Shown in pieces: positions 55,018 through 64,000 of a stretch of 64,000 nucleotides of DNA; position 1 is the stretch's first letter, and every line of letters begins with the position of its first letter. The notes beneath the pieces are model-generated. The model was not told the origin of the DNA. It made no database searches and was given only the letters and a program-made list of their open reading frames with translations. Both the position numbers and the translations under genes were made by a program. Origin of the DNA: Isochrysis galbana (Eukaryota > Haptophyta > Isochrysidales > Isochrysidaceae); the NCBI GenBank assembly GCA_018136815.1, contig CM030934.1, forward strand, positions 1,334,979 through 1,398,978, given 5' to 3'.

Positions 55018-56606
55018 TCAGTCGTGAAGGGGCGAGACGTCGAGAACGGCATGAGGAGATGCACAGGATGCAGTCGGGCTAAACTGCACAGCTGGCGCCG
55101 CCTCTCGGCGTCAAGCAAGCCTGTTGTGGACGTCTCGTGCACACATACCTGCTCGTACAAGGTTTGTACGATATCCGTGATCAGCAACCTGTCGCCAATC
55201 TTCTCCACGCCCATCTCTTTGAGGTTCTCTTCGGTCAAGTTGAAGAGAACGTCCCCTGCACAGGATCAACGATGAGGCTTCTCGGGGCGATGGCAATGCG
55301 CACTGCTGCAACGAAGCCACGGCACGCCTGGTAGCCTCAACCTTGCACCGCCTCGCGTAACGCCCCTCTCTTGATGAGCTCCGCTCTTCCCCCCCTCCCC
55401 CCTCTGTCCATCAGGGCGCATGTACCCTGAATACGATGCTCAACAAAGAGGTGGATGTACTCCTCCAGACCGACGGCCTTGAGAACCTTGCAAACGTCCT
55501 TAACCGACCAAGCAGTGGGCTGGAGCTTGAGGCCGATCTCATGCAAAGGCGGCACCGGATGTGTGGCAAGCTGGACGCCAATCTTGGAAGACCAGTTCAC
55601 AATATCGTCATACAGCTGTGTGAGAAGCTCAACGAAATAAAGGCGGTCGCCTGTGCACCACCAAGTTAGGGCCACATTAGCGCAAGTGTGCGGATTGAGT
55701 GTGCATCTTGCTGAGCACCTTGAGATGGTGGAGATGGACCAGCGAGGCTTTGCCTCCCTTGGCGTAGCGCAAGTTGGGTCTGTAGTAGCGCGGGGGATGG
55801 TCCCTGGGCAGCGAGCCTAGGATCTGATACCAGTGGCGGCGATGCACACCGACAATGTTGAAGCCTAGGTCCTTCAGGTGCTCTTCAGTGAGCAGAAAGA
55901 CGGTGCCGCCGTCAATATTGTTAGCGAGGAAGGAGGGCACCACCGCTCCGAGGCCAAGTGCGTCCAACCAAGTCCCAAGCTGTTCGCCGTCCCACACGAG
56001 CACGTTGCGCTGCAGCCCCAGCATCTTGAGGTCAGGCAAACCGCGGATGGATGCGAGGTTCTGCGCGATCGACTTGCAGTTCAGTTCAAACTCATATAGG
56101 TCCTTGTCGCCCCACTCAACAAAGCCGCGGAAGACCTTCAGGCCCGAAGTGCCCTCGCCGCTAGGGCACTCGGTGCCCGCCTGCTCCTGGTGGCCGCCGA
56201 ACTTCATGCCGATGTACTCCTGCCACACTCCCGAGCATTGCAGCTTGAAGTCGTACGTGTCCTTGTCTCCGAACTCGCGGCGTCCTCGTTTGACCTCGAG
56301 CCCAGTGACATACATTTTCGATGGGCATTCATACGTCTTGTCCTCCACCTCGTTCTTGAACCAGAGCCCGGACCAGCTTGTCCAGCGGAGTCCACACTTT
56401 AGCTTGAAGTCGTAGAGGTCGCGGTCCTCCTCACGCGTACGCCCGTACTTTACGCGGATGCCAGTGATGAAGCCGATTGGGCAGAAGAGCGACTTGGCCT
56501 CCACAGGCCGATTCGACTCGAAGGAGAGCCCAAGCGCGCCGGTCCAGGCGGCAGAGGCGGGCGCGGCGAGTAGCAGCGCCGCCCAGCACACGCGCGTGGC
56601 CGCCAT
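55018..56606 (-). CDS. secretory-pathway protein with three Cys-paired repeats and two SAM domains
   Basis: Exons 56606-55850, 55650-55426, 55255-55149 and 55083-55018 join in phase, giving 384 residues; the fourth exon is the least certain. A clear signal peptide (VCWAALLLAAPASAAWTG) starts the chain. Three repeats of about 45 residues follow, each with a CP...G motif and a D-x-DF-LxC end: CPIGFITGIRVKYGRTREED; CPSKMYVTGLEVKRGRREFG with DKDTYDFKLQC; CPSGEGTSGLKVFRGFVEWG with DKDLYEFELNC. They are reminiscent of dermatopontin-like repeats. Two SAM domains then come: WDGEQLGTWLDALGLGAVVP with LTEEHLKDLGFNIVGDRLYF, and WSVKDVCKVLKAVGLEEYIH with LTEENLKEMGVEKIGDRLLI. Introns fall inside both SAM domains at the same Gly-Asp-like boundaries. 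SAM domains are usually cytosolic, so a signal peptide on the same chain is odd. Confidence 0.8.
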
Positions 56607-56733
56607 CTGGTTACGCGTGGCCGCCCGAGCTGATTGAGTGGGGTGTGGGTGTGTAAGAGGGGGGGGGGGTCGCCACGAGTCCGCGACAGAAGAGAAGTGA
56701 AGACGGGGGGGAGGGTGGGTGGGTGGGTGGGGG

Positions 56734-56734
<1 letters not shown>

Positions 56735-56796
<62 letters not shown>

Positions 56797-56812
56797 AGGG
56801 AGAGAGAGAGGG
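56735..56812. repeat. (GA)n microsatellite
   Basis: About 75 bp of GA, preceded by (GGGT)n at 56713-56734. It lies about 130 bp upstream of the SAM-domain gene start. Confidence 0.95.
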
Positions 56813-56889
56813 CGGGGGGGGAGGAGCGTGTGGAGACGGCGGGGCGCCGATCTCAGGTCTCACGTGGCGGGGGCGCTCTTCTCTCTACT

Positions 56890-57025
56890 CTACTCCAATG
56901 TACAACAGTCGTTGCTTCTACTCTACTCTAGAGTACTCTAGAGTAGAGTAGGAGTAAAGTAGGAGGGGACGGGAGACTACTCTCTAGCGGTCCGAATAGA
57001 TACTGTAGAGTACTCCTACTTTATT
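56890..57025. repeat. TCTACTCTAGAGTACTCTA palindrome cluster
   Basis: CTACTCTAGAGTACTCTAGA and its complement repeat between 56920 and 56955 and again near 57008-57020 (AGAGTACTCCTACTTTA). This makes a self-complementary cluster between two divergent genes. Confidence 0.55.
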
Positions 57026-57089
57026 TTAAGAAAGCTCTCTCCTCTCTCGATCCATCTCTTCCCCGTGACGTCAGCAGAGGAGAGAGAGA

Positions 57090-57345
57090 GAAGAAGGGGC
57101 TGGCGCGAAGGGGGGGGGGGAGGGGGGGGGGGAGGCTCCCCCCCCTCCGGTATCGAGTCTCGAGGCTCGGCGGTGGTGCGGGGGGGCGGCGGCGGCGGCG
57201 GGGGGGGGCGGGGCGGGGCGGGGGGCGAGGGGCGCGCGGGGGGAAGGCCGCGAGGCGGGGGGGGGAGGGGAAGGGGGGGGGAGCCGCGAGCGCGGCGGCG
57301 GCGGCGGCGGAGGGGGGGGGGAGGGGGGGGGGGGGGGGGAGGCCA
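57090..57345 (+). promoter_or_regulatory. G-rich tract upstream of the WW-domain gene
   Basis: Runs of 8-16 G mixed with GGC repeats occupy the 250 bp before the ATG at 57345. This mirrors the C-rich tracts before other genes. Such DNA could form G-quadruplexes; whether it regulates the gene is unknown. Confidence 0.35.
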
Positions 57346-60300
57346 TGGCGGGCCGCGGATCGCGGATCGCGCTGGGCGGGCGGGGCGGCGGGCGAGGCGC
57401 AGCGTGGACCTCGCTCGGCAAGCCCGCCGTCAGCCCTAAGCCCTTCAATCTCCCCTCACGCAGAGCAGAGGGAGCCACACCGCTGCGCGTGCCGGTCGAC
57501 ACACCGTACACGCTGCGTGCAGAGCCGCCTCTCACCGAGGAGGAAGGCGGCACGCGCGCGCCCAAGCCGGCCGAGACTGAGGGTAAGTCGACCGAATTTC
57601 TCACCCACGAGGCACCGCGCCGGCCGCCACGTCGGCCGCCCTACGGTCCGGGGGGAGGGTACTCGTCGGCTGCACCACCCGTCTTCGAGACCTTTGAGGA
57701 CACCTACGACGACAACTACTTCGACGAGAATGAGCAGGACCACCAGGTCAGCGACCCTCTGGACCAATATATCCCCGATGAGATGGAGCGGGCGCCTAAC
57801 CCGTCTCCTCCCGTCGGCCGCAAGACGGAGGAGTGGGGCTCGCGTGATGATGACTTCGACTTCTCAGCCATGCCCACCTTTGCTGACGGCAAGACGCTCA
57901 GTACGTACGAGGAGGAGAAGAAGGCGGCCTTTGAGCTCGAGCTGCGTGCCGCACAGGCCGAGGCACGCCGGCAGCAGGAGTCGCGCATGCGCGCGCGTGA
58001 GGCCTCAGACCGCGTGCGCTCGGCTGATCCCCGGGGCGTTGCAAGGGCTCCAGCGCCGGCCTTCGGCTCGCATGCCACTGGCCCTCCTGTTGCGCATTCC
58101 GTGCACAGCCTGCCGCCCACCCAAGGCCCGCCTCCCACAGGGGCGGCGCTCGGACCACCGCCTGCTGCGCACGGACCGCCTCCCGCCGATCACGGGCCAC
58201 CTCCCGCTGATCACGGACCGCCTCCCGCCACGCTTGGAGCGCTTCCCGCCGTGCACGGGCCTCCGACCACTGCGCACAGACCACCGTCCGATGCGCATGA
58301 ACCGCCTCAGGTTGCGCATAGACCGCGGCCCCCTGCGCATGAAAGGCCCCCTGCGCAGACCTATGGACAAGCAGTGCCACCGCCAGCATCGAGCCGGCTG
58401 AGCCGTGCCGCCGCGGAGGCTGCGGCGGCCGTAGCCAAGATACATGCGGAAGAGTTGGCTCACCGTGCTGCTCAGGCTGCGGCGGCGACCCCGCCTCCAT
58501 CGCTTGCGCAAGCTTCACCACCGCCTCCACCAGTGACTCACGCTGGCACGCCAGCCGGCGCTGATACCACGCCGGCCAGCACCGTGGACGTCGACATCCG
58601 GGCGCGGATGCTCGAGCTTGCTGAGCAACGAAGGCGCGCCAAGGCGCGGGAGGAGGAGGAGGAGCGACAGCGCGCTCAATCTAGCGGAGCGGCTGCCAAG
58701 CTGGCCGCGTTGGAAGCGGCACGCGCGGCTCGCCTCGCAGCGGAGGCAGAAGCGAAACGCGGCACGTCCGAGCCTGAGCCGAATCAAACCCAGCCCTCAT
58801 CAAGAGACAGCGCCGACCCCACCTTGGGCGAGTGGCGGCGCGAGCAGGTGGCACGCGTTCCGCCACCGCCGCCCCGCCGCGTTGAGCCTCGCTCGGGGGT
58901 GGGTAGCGATGGGGAGTGGCGGCGACCAGCCCCGGCGCCACCTCCGCCCCCGCAACACTCGGCTCCCGATGGCGAAGGGCTGCCAGACGAGGCGGACCTA
59001 CCGGATGGCTGGGCTGAGAGGCTCGACCCCACAACAGGCCGAGTCTGCTACTTGAATCGTCGTACAAATGACTTGTCATGGGAGCCTCCCGCCGCAGACA
59101 AGCGGCTCACAGGCCCTCCGGTCTCTCAAGGTCAGCGCAAGTCTCGCGACCTTAGCTGGCGCGCGCCCGCCGCCCGCACTGCGGTGGAGGCGGCGGCGCC
59201 CGCCGCGAAGGCTGGTGCGAGCGAGGACACCACAGAGGCGAACTCCGAGATGGAGACAGTTGGGGTGGCGCGGCGCTCAGTCCAGCGGGCAGAACGGCAC
59301 AGCCGCGAGCTCGAGGGAGACGCGCCGGAGGAGGCGGTGACTAAGCGCATCGGTCGGGCACGGGCCGCACGTGACGATACCTCGCAAAGCACTGCCTTGG
59401 ACGACGCCCCTCGCTGGGAGGAGCTGCGCCAGCGGCGCGAGAACGCACCTCCCGCCCCGGCCGTTGTTGTACCCTCAAGCATTGAGGGTCTAGAAGTCCT
59501 GCTTGAAGGCTGCCGGCTCTCTGACCGCCTATCACAAGCGGCGCGATGGTGCAGCCAGCATTCATTTAGATCAGTGTCGGAGTTGTGCACCAAGGGCGAT
59601 GCTCCTGCTTTTGTGCGCTCTCTCGGCGTCGGCGACGGCAAGGCTAGACTTGTGCTCCGGCGCATCCAGCAGTGGAATCAAAGCACGTTGCCAGCAGAGG
59701 CCAAGCCATTGCGCACCAAGGGCAAGAGAGGCGGCAAGGGGGCGGTGGCCGAAAGCGCACCTGTACAAGGGTTGCCTCAGCCGCCAGCTGGTAACCATCG
59801 CCCTGCTGAAGAGGACACGCCGCCGTCACCGATGCTGGCATGGGTGGAGACCCTTCTTGACGAGGAGCTGCCACCAGCTGGGCTGCCTCCCCCGACCGGA
59901 AAGGCGAAGGGCAAGGCAGGTGCGTCAACCGCTGCGTGGAGCGGCGAGGCCCCTGCCCCCATCCTCCACATGGCTAAGATCGAAGAGGAAAGTGCTGGCG
60001 CGGTTCGCGCAATGGAAGCGGACCTCGCCCGTCGACCGGGCCGCAGGGCCGAGCGCGATCTGCGCGAGCCGAAATATACCGCGCGTCAGGATGTAGATTC
60101 GGAGCGGCACATGCAACGTGGCACTCAGCGCCGCAAGGCAGCGGCACAAGGAAGCGCGCAAATGAAGCAGCACATGGATCTCCACCCTGTGGACGCTGCG
60201 GAGCGTAAGCCCAAGGGGAGGCGGAGCGACCCGTTCAAGGCGGTGGAGCAGCCAACGAAGGGCCAGCATAAGCACCCGTCCGGGGCCGCGGACGCGCCTC

Positions 60301-60821
60301 GGTACGAGCCGCAGCACCGCACTCCGCGCGGGGCTGCACCGCTTGAGCGCACCCAATCGGGCAAGCGTGCCGCCTTCGATGCAGCGCCTTCAGTGTCATC
60401 CACGGCCGCCGCCGCGGGCCTATCGGGAGAGGATACCGCGAAATCTCGGCGCGAGAAAGATCGGGAACGCAAGCGCAACCAGCTCGAGAAGCGAGCTGCC
60501 CGTGACGCCGAGCGTCAGCTCATTCCTGTGGTCGGGACTGAGGTACTTGCAACTGGCGAGACTCCCGGCTTCCTGTCAGTCAACTTGACCTCGGCAAATT
60601 CTGTGGCGGTGGCCCTGGACTTTAATGCGCTGACCACTGGGTGCGCGGGCTCGATGACTGCCGGTCTTTCGCATGCCCCAAGTGCTGCTCGATCAGACAA
60701 GGGCGCGTTACTCGTTGGCTTAGATGCCGTTTCTGGCGCAAATGCAGCGGTTGCTCATACGGCACCGCGACGAGAGCGGGCTCGGAGACACCGTCCCCGC
60801 CCCCCCAAGCTTGCAGCCTAG
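57345..60821 (+). CDS. large disordered protein with a WW domain
   Basis: A single open frame of 1,158 residues. The N-terminal part is Arg/Gly/Pro-rich with an acidic patch (FETFEDTYDDNYFDENEQDH, about 113-132). HGPPPAD-type repeats occupy about 265-330. Helical Ala/Glu/Arg stretches follow. A WW domain is plain at about 551-583: DLPDGWAERLDPTTGRVCYL then NRRTNDLSWEPP, with both Trp residues and the ligand-binding Tyr position. A helical segment at about 710-780 (FVRSLGVGDGKARLVLRRIQ) may be SAM-like. The C-terminus is strongly basic. WW domains bind proline-rich ligands, and the protein itself has many, so self-association is conceivable. Nuclear RNA-processing or cytoskeletal scaffolding roles cannot be separated. 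No introns are required, though small ones could hide in the low-complexity parts. Confidence 0.78.
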   Translation: MAGRGSRIALGGRGGGRGAAWTSLGKPAVSPKPFNLPSRRAEGATPLRVPVDTPYTLRAEPPLTEEEGGTRAPKPAETEGKSTEFLTHEAPRRPPRRPPYGPGGGYSSAAPPVFETFEDTYDDNYFDENEQDHQVSDPLDQYIPDEMERAPNPSPPVGRKTEEWGSRDDDFDFSAMPTFADGKTLSTYEEEKKAAFELELRAAQAEARRQQESRMRAREASDRVRSADPRGVARAPAPAFGSHATGPPVAHSVHSLPPTQGPPPTGAALGPPPAAHGPPPADHGPPPADHGPPPATLGALPAVHGPPTTAHRPPSDAHEPPQVAHRPRPPAHERPPAQTYGQAVPPPASSRLSRAAAEAAAAVAKIHAEELAHRAAQAAAATPPPSLAQASPPPPPVTHAGTPAGADTTPASTVDVDIRARMLELAEQRRRAKAREEEEERQRAQSSGAAAKLAALEAARAARLAAEAEAKRGTSEPEPNQTQPSSRDSADPTLGEWRREQVARVPPPPPRRVEPRSGVGSDGEWRRPAPAPPPPPQHSAPDGEGLPDEADLPDGWAERLDPTTGRVCYLNRRTNDLSWEPPAADKRLTGPPVSQGQRKSRDLSWRAPAARTAVEAAAPAAKAGASEDTTEANSEMETVGVARRSVQRAERHSRELEGDAPEEAVTKRIGRARAARDDTSQSTALDDAPRWEELRQRRENAPPAPAVVVPSSIEGLEVLLEGCRLSDRLSQAARWCSQHSFRSVSELCTKGDAPAFVRSLGVGDGKARLVLRRIQQWNQSTLPAEAKPLRTKGKRGGKGAVAESAPVQGLPQPPAGNHRPAEEDTPPSPMLAWVETLLDEELPPAGLPPPTGKAKGKAGASTAAWSGEAPAPILHMAKIEEESAGAVRAMEADLARRPGRRAERDLREPKYTARQDVDSERHMQRGTQRRKAAAQGSAQMKQHMDLHPVDAAERKPKGRRSDPFKAVEQPTKGQHKHPSGAADAPRYEPQHRTPRGAAPLERTQSGKRAAFDAAPSVSSTAAAAGLSGEDTAKSRREKDRERKRNQLEKRAARDAERQLIPVVGTEVLATGETPGFLSVNLTSANSVAVALDFNALTTGCAGSMTAGLSHAPSAARSDKGALLVGLDAVSGANAAVAHTAPRRERARRHRPRPPKLAA

Positions 60822-61907
60822 CCCGCGGGCTGCAAATATCGCTTATCGCCAAAGCTCTAGCTGGTGCACCCACTTTCGACGCAATGTCGGCTCGCCGAAA
60901 GCTGGTACCAATCATCACAAAGGGATCGGCACACCTCACCGCTTGGCGCTGTCGCGATCCTCCTACTACTACCCAATGCGCCCGGATGTGTTGCATGTCG
61001 CAGCACCTCGTGCACTTTGCTTTGGGCGGCAATTGCAATGAGCTCCAGCATGACTTAAGTGACACCATCGTATCGAGGTTGTCCATCGCTAGCCGCGCAA
61101 CTCCTGGCTGACCTAACCGGTTCCTATTTGGCACAACCCCTCGCAATATATTCTTGCGCCATTCGCCCTTCATCAAGATCACAGTCTACACACTTCTACT
61201 CCATCTTACATATCGTTTCTCGTCTAGTCTCACAGTCGATCGCGGCTGTGCACCACCCGAGCTAGCACGATAGGTGCGCAGCCGCGAAATCTTCTTTGTG
61301 TGCTCTCTGGGCACGTGCTCATTGCCACGTACATTAGAGGCGAACAGCGAACATCGAATATCAGGATCCCTACTTAACTGGGCACGTCATCTGAGGTGTC
61401 ATTGAAGATCGAGCGTGTCATTCGACCCTGAAATGATAGCATGCATGCCGCCAGCATGATTTCTTACAGGTGAGGTCCTATGGTATTGCTCTCATCGGTA
61501 AGATCCTTGGTCAAGGGCTCTTTCCTTAGGTGGTGTATAGCCCCGTTTGTGCCCAGAAAACCTTGCTAGTTGAGGGCGATTCATCGTGTTTCTCTCTTGA
61601 TGGTAGTGTGCTCTAGTCGCGCTGCTTTCATCTTTCATCACGACGGTTTGGAGCAAAGAAGGGAATGCGGATTTGCAACGGAGTCTCCTTCTCTATGTGC
61701 ATCGTCGGCGTAGTTCTCCCGCTGTCGCCACGGTCGAAATTGCCATCCCGTGTCGCCACCACCAACCCAGGCGTGGCTCTGCAGACGTTGCACTTATTCG
61801 GATGTCAAGTGCCATGGGGCACGTATAGAAAAACCTTACTAGTACTAGTATAATATTCTTACCGCACACGCGGACATGGACTCACTACTTTCACGCAGCA
61901 AACTTTG
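60822..61907. other. intergenic, no recognised gene
   Basis: Mixed-composition sequence with only short frames. One minus-strand frame of 186 codons (61182-60622) overlaps the WW gene end and has no recognisable domain. ACTAGTACTAGTATAATATT near 61838 is a small palindrome. Confidence 0.45.
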
Positions 61908-62465
61908 CTACATCCCCCCCGCCCCTTCCCCCCCCCCCCCCCCTAGGCGCCGGCTCCCTGTCAGAGCAAGGCTGATCTCACTTTTGGAGATTGCTTGCGA
62001 GGGCGCGCCGGCAGCTAGCACGGAACGCGGTTCTTGCGGGGAGCTCATTGAGCTTTCCTCGGGACCCATGTTAGAGCAGTGACCACTGGCATTGCGAACG
62101 GCGCATGGAGGGCGCGGAAGTGCGAAAGGAGGCTTGTGGGGGGTTGTGGCAGGCGACTGGACCCGGAAGCCCACGCGACCATACAACGAGACGGGCCCCG
62201 ACTCGAGCAACGTCCACAACCACAAACGCCCCATCCCTAGCTCACGAGCGACACGCATCGCTTCCCGTAACAAAGTCCTCCCAACGCCTTGACCGCGCCA
62301 ATCGGGGGCCACCCAAAAGTCGCACAGCTCGCCCGAGCGCCCACCCGACAGCGGGTTCACGCGCACCAAGCCCTTCGTCGAAGCGACCGCGAACGCTCCC
62401 TTCGCGGGGCGCGAGTAGGACGGTGGGATATCGTCGCTCCAGTGCGAAAAAGGCACCACATGCAT
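61908..62465 (-). CDS. GNAT-family N-acetyltransferase
   Basis: GNAT enzymes move acetyl from acetyl-CoA to amines. The 185-residue frame starts at 62465 and carries RSGELCDFWVAPDWRGQGVG, whose Arg-Gly-Gln-Gly-Val-Gly is the acetyl-CoA pyrophosphate-binding motif A (about residues 57-62). LLREAMRVARELGMGRLWLW and the late ESGPVSLYGRVGF strand-helix (motif B) follow. After about residue 95 the sequence is Pro/Gly-rich and probably disordered. The start FSHWSDDIPPSYSRPAKGAF follows the usual first helix of the fold, which is short here, so an upstream exon is possible. The substrate is unknown. The 3' end contains a C/G run at 61918-61942. Confidence 0.8.
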   Translation of the reverse strand: MHVVPFSHWSDDIPPSYSRPAKGAFAVASTKGLVRVNPLSGGRSGELCDFWVAPDWRGQGVGRTLLREAMRVARELGMGRLWLWTLLESGPVSLYGRVGFRVQSPATTPHKPPFALPRPPCAVRNASGHCSNMGPEESSMSSPQEPRSVLAAGAPSQAISKSEISLALTGSRRLGGGGGEGAGGM

Positions 62466-62584
62466 ATCCTTCGCCGACCCAAGAGGCGCCTACCTGTCCT
62501 AGCCCGAATTTATACCAAGAAGGAGCGGTGCGAGGGGGACGGCCCGCATCGCGTTGTTTCGCACCAAACGTTGGACTAAAAAAA

Positions 62585-62968
62585 ATGGACATACGGGTAG
62601 TAAATATGCCATCGAAACGACTTTTGATTGCCCTCGCGGTGGTCGTCGCAACCGTGGTCGCCGCCATCGTCGTGGCGTTGGTACTCACGAAGAAGCAGCC
62701 AGACAGATGCAAGGATGTGGATGGAAAGTGTGCAAACGACAAACGATGGAGACTGTTGTCACGATCTCGTGTGTTCCGACCAAAAGTGCCGTACGGTCCC
62801 ACCGTGTATCGAGAAAAGGAGGGGGTGCACTTATGGCGACGAGTGCTGTGAAGGACTTGAGTGCAATGACGATGGAGTGTGTGAGACGCCGTGCCGCGAG
62901 CCAGGGCCGGTGTGCCAAAATAACTCGGAGTGCTGTGGTGAATACAAGGTGTCGTTCCGTCAATAGTG
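62585..62968 (+). pseudogene. single-pass membrane protein with CC-type cysteine-rich region; frame-shifted and cut by a transposon end
   Basis: From ATG 62585 (or 62608) a basic start leads into one strong membrane helix (LLIALAVVVATVVAAIVVAL), then a stretch with two cysteines up to about 62740. Cysteine-rich sequence with three spaced Cys-Cys pairs, the spacing of small disulfide-knot domains, continues in the next frame from about 62743 to 62948. A 7-bp near-duplication (AACGACA, then AACGAT) at the switch explains the frame loss. The second frame ends with five residues and a stop supplied by the inverted repeat of TIR-1C, which begins at 62949. The original C-terminus is therefore gone, unless AAG|GTGTCG there serves as a splice donor. 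Family and role are unknown. Confidence 0.6.
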
Positions 62969-63217
62969 GGACATCAGTCGAATTGAGCGATCAAATGTCC
63001 ACAGTTGTATTGTAGTTGTTTAACATTAGATCTTGTTAAAATTATAAGAGAGAGACGCCGTCAAAGCTTCTTCGCTAATCACATCGGTGCACGCCGTGCA
63101 TGGGCACGGCGCGATGTGCATCGGTCCCCCCGCGGATACGCCGTGCGTGCGCATGTCAACCCGTTCCATATGTGTAGCCCCTGCGGCCCACAACTACGTA
63201 AACTGGCCATATAAGAG

Positions 63218-63403
63218 GTGTTTAGTTACGCAGCACCTGTGATGACTTGCAATCACATGTGCACTCCGTATACGCTGTACGCCCTCCGCGACCACGAGAC
63301 CATGACGGTGCACGCGAAAGATCAGCTATGCGAGTGGAACGGCCTCTGCGGCGATTGCAAGAAGAAGCACGGCAAGCCGTGCACCCGCGCTAGTGCAGCC
63401 TAG
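63218..63403 (+). CDS. 61-codon cysteine-containing open frame
   Basis: The frame includes VMTCNHMCTPYTLYALRDHE and LCEWNGLCGDCKKKHGKPC. Six cysteines in Cys-x3-Cys, Cys-x5-Cys-x2-Cys and a final Cys arrangement could bind zinc or form disulfides. It lies within TIR-1C. No family is recognised, and it may be a relic of an element-borne gene or a chance frame. Confidence 0.3.
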   Translation: MFSYAAPVMTCNHMCTPYTLYALRDHETMTVHAKDQLCEWNGLCGDCKKKHGKPCTRASAA

Positions 63404-63667
63404 TTGTGGAGTTTCGATTGTTCGGGTGACAGCGCGGTATGGTAATTAATGAGTTTGGGGAGTGAATTTGTCTGCGCGAGAGGACTGTCTCTGCACATGT
63501 AATTAACTCACGAAATAGTTTCGTTACACGTTTAGGGTGTGTGCGAAAAGTTTTTTTACCCGTGGAAATAATACAATGGATATCAGAGCACGTGAAGCAA
63601 TCAGGGTACAGCGGTTCCTCTCGCTCATCCAGAAAGCACCCCCCCACTCTTGTCCAATCTTCAACCA

Positions 63668-64000
63668 AATGAGTGGCAATCCACACTTCGCCAAGATGCG
63701 TGTGCCTCGGGCTCCCCCCCCCCCCCCCCGCGGGGACTCCATGCGTGCGCATGGAAGTTTCCGCACGCCGTCCCGGATGCGCAGAAAAAAGGGTTTCGTA
63801 TTGTGCACGCCGTGCACGCCGTGTGCATGATGAGTGGCAATCCACACTTCGCCAAGATGCGTGTGCCTCGGGCTCCCCCGCCCCCGCGGGTACTCCGTGC
63901 GTGCGCATGGAAGTTTCCGCACGGAAAAAAGGGGTTCGTCAGGTGCACGCCGTGCACGCCGTGTGCATGATGAGTGGCAATCCACACTTCCGCCAAGATG
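63668..64000 (+). repeat. tandem repeat, unit about 140-165 bp
   Basis: GAGTGGCAATCCACACTTC starts units at about 63671, 63832 and 63971; the last is cut by the window edge. Each unit holds a C-run followed by CGCGGG, then CGTGCGCATGGAAGTTTCCG and GTGCACGCCGTGCACGCCGT. The unit ends overlap palindromes (CACGCCGTG, TGCGTGCGCA) also seen in TIR-1A. Confidence 0.9.

Larger units (their letters stand above)
62949..64000 (-). mobile_element. TIR-1C, third TIR-1 copy, reverse and running off the window
   Basis: It begins GTGTCGTTCCGTCAATAGTG and continues GACATCAGTCGAATTGAGCG, the reverse complement of the TIR-1A and TIR-1B right ends. GTGTGCGAAAAGTTTTTTTA near 63539 mirrors the TIR-1B interior at 53402. 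No left-type end (in reverse) appears before 64000, so the element is either longer than 1 kb or merged with the tandem array. Confidence 0.6.

Noticed and set aside
55677-55848. Continuation of the SAM protein frame to a stop at 55677
   Set aside because: The donor GTCG|GTGTGC inside the SAM domain joins exon 2 in phase and completes the domain, whereas read-through loses it.

Overview
The window is nuclear DNA from a flagellated, photosynthetic single-celled eukaryote. Split genes with GT-AG introns (69-217 nt where both ends can be fixed, one probable GC-AG), two 100-N scaffold gaps, long microsatellites and many transposon remnants rule out a prokaryote. A plastid FtsH protease with a hydrophobic leader followed by transit-like sequence, a lumenal-type FKBP, an outer-dynein-arm docking subunit and a mitochondrial-type gamma carbonic anhydrase point to an alga with a secondary red plastid. 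A haptophyte is my best guess from sequence style; a pelagophyte or another stramenopile cannot be excluded.

Layout. 1-4.4 kb: TE-derived open frames, a SpoU/TrmH-family RNA methyltransferase (+) running into gap 1 (3317-3416), and an alginate-lyase-like gene (-) leaving it. 4.4-6.4 kb: palindromes and dispersed repeats. 7.1-8.0 kb: GUCD1-like gene (-). 8757-10130: a non-autonomous element with Tc1/mariner-type ends. 10.3-11.9 kb: repeat arrays and one small uncharacterised gene. 12.5-14.6 kb: FtsH. 15.4-19.5 kb: a dense repeat cluster. 20.2-21.9 kb: ODA docking complex gene. 22.3-25.3 kb: a decayed LINE with a nested insertion. 26.1-31.4 kb: gamma carbonic anhydrase, FKBP, gap 2 (28417-28516) and a degenerate EF-hand repeat protein, all (-). 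31.6-33.3 kb: microsatellites, a palindromic-unit repeat and a Ty3/gypsy scrap. 33.4-38.9 kb: a 1,603-residue coiled-coil protein. 39-48.6 kb: repeats alternating with a possible axonemal protein (-), a membrane protein (+) and a glutaredoxin-fold protein (+). 48.7-50 kb: hAT fragment and tandem arrays. 50.2-52.9 kb: WD-repeat gene with a frame break. 53.1-54.3 kb: transposon remnants. 55.0-56.6 kb: secreted double-SAM protein (-). 57.3-60.8 kb: WW-domain protein (+). 61.9-62.5 kb: GNAT acetyltransferase (-). 62.6 kb to the end: a cysteine-rich membrane protein cut off by a transposon end, then tandem repeats.

The genes are unrelated single loci, not an operon or pathway cluster. The functional threads are plastid (FtsH, FKBP), mitochondrion (gamma carbonic anhydrase) and flagellum (ODA docking protein, perhaps the 40959-41720 protein). 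I name the dispersed repeat families DR-A to DR-G and TIR-1. No tRNA, rRNA or CRISPR was recognised. Splice sites were chosen by consensus, reading phase and family alignment from memory; no transcript or database check was possible.
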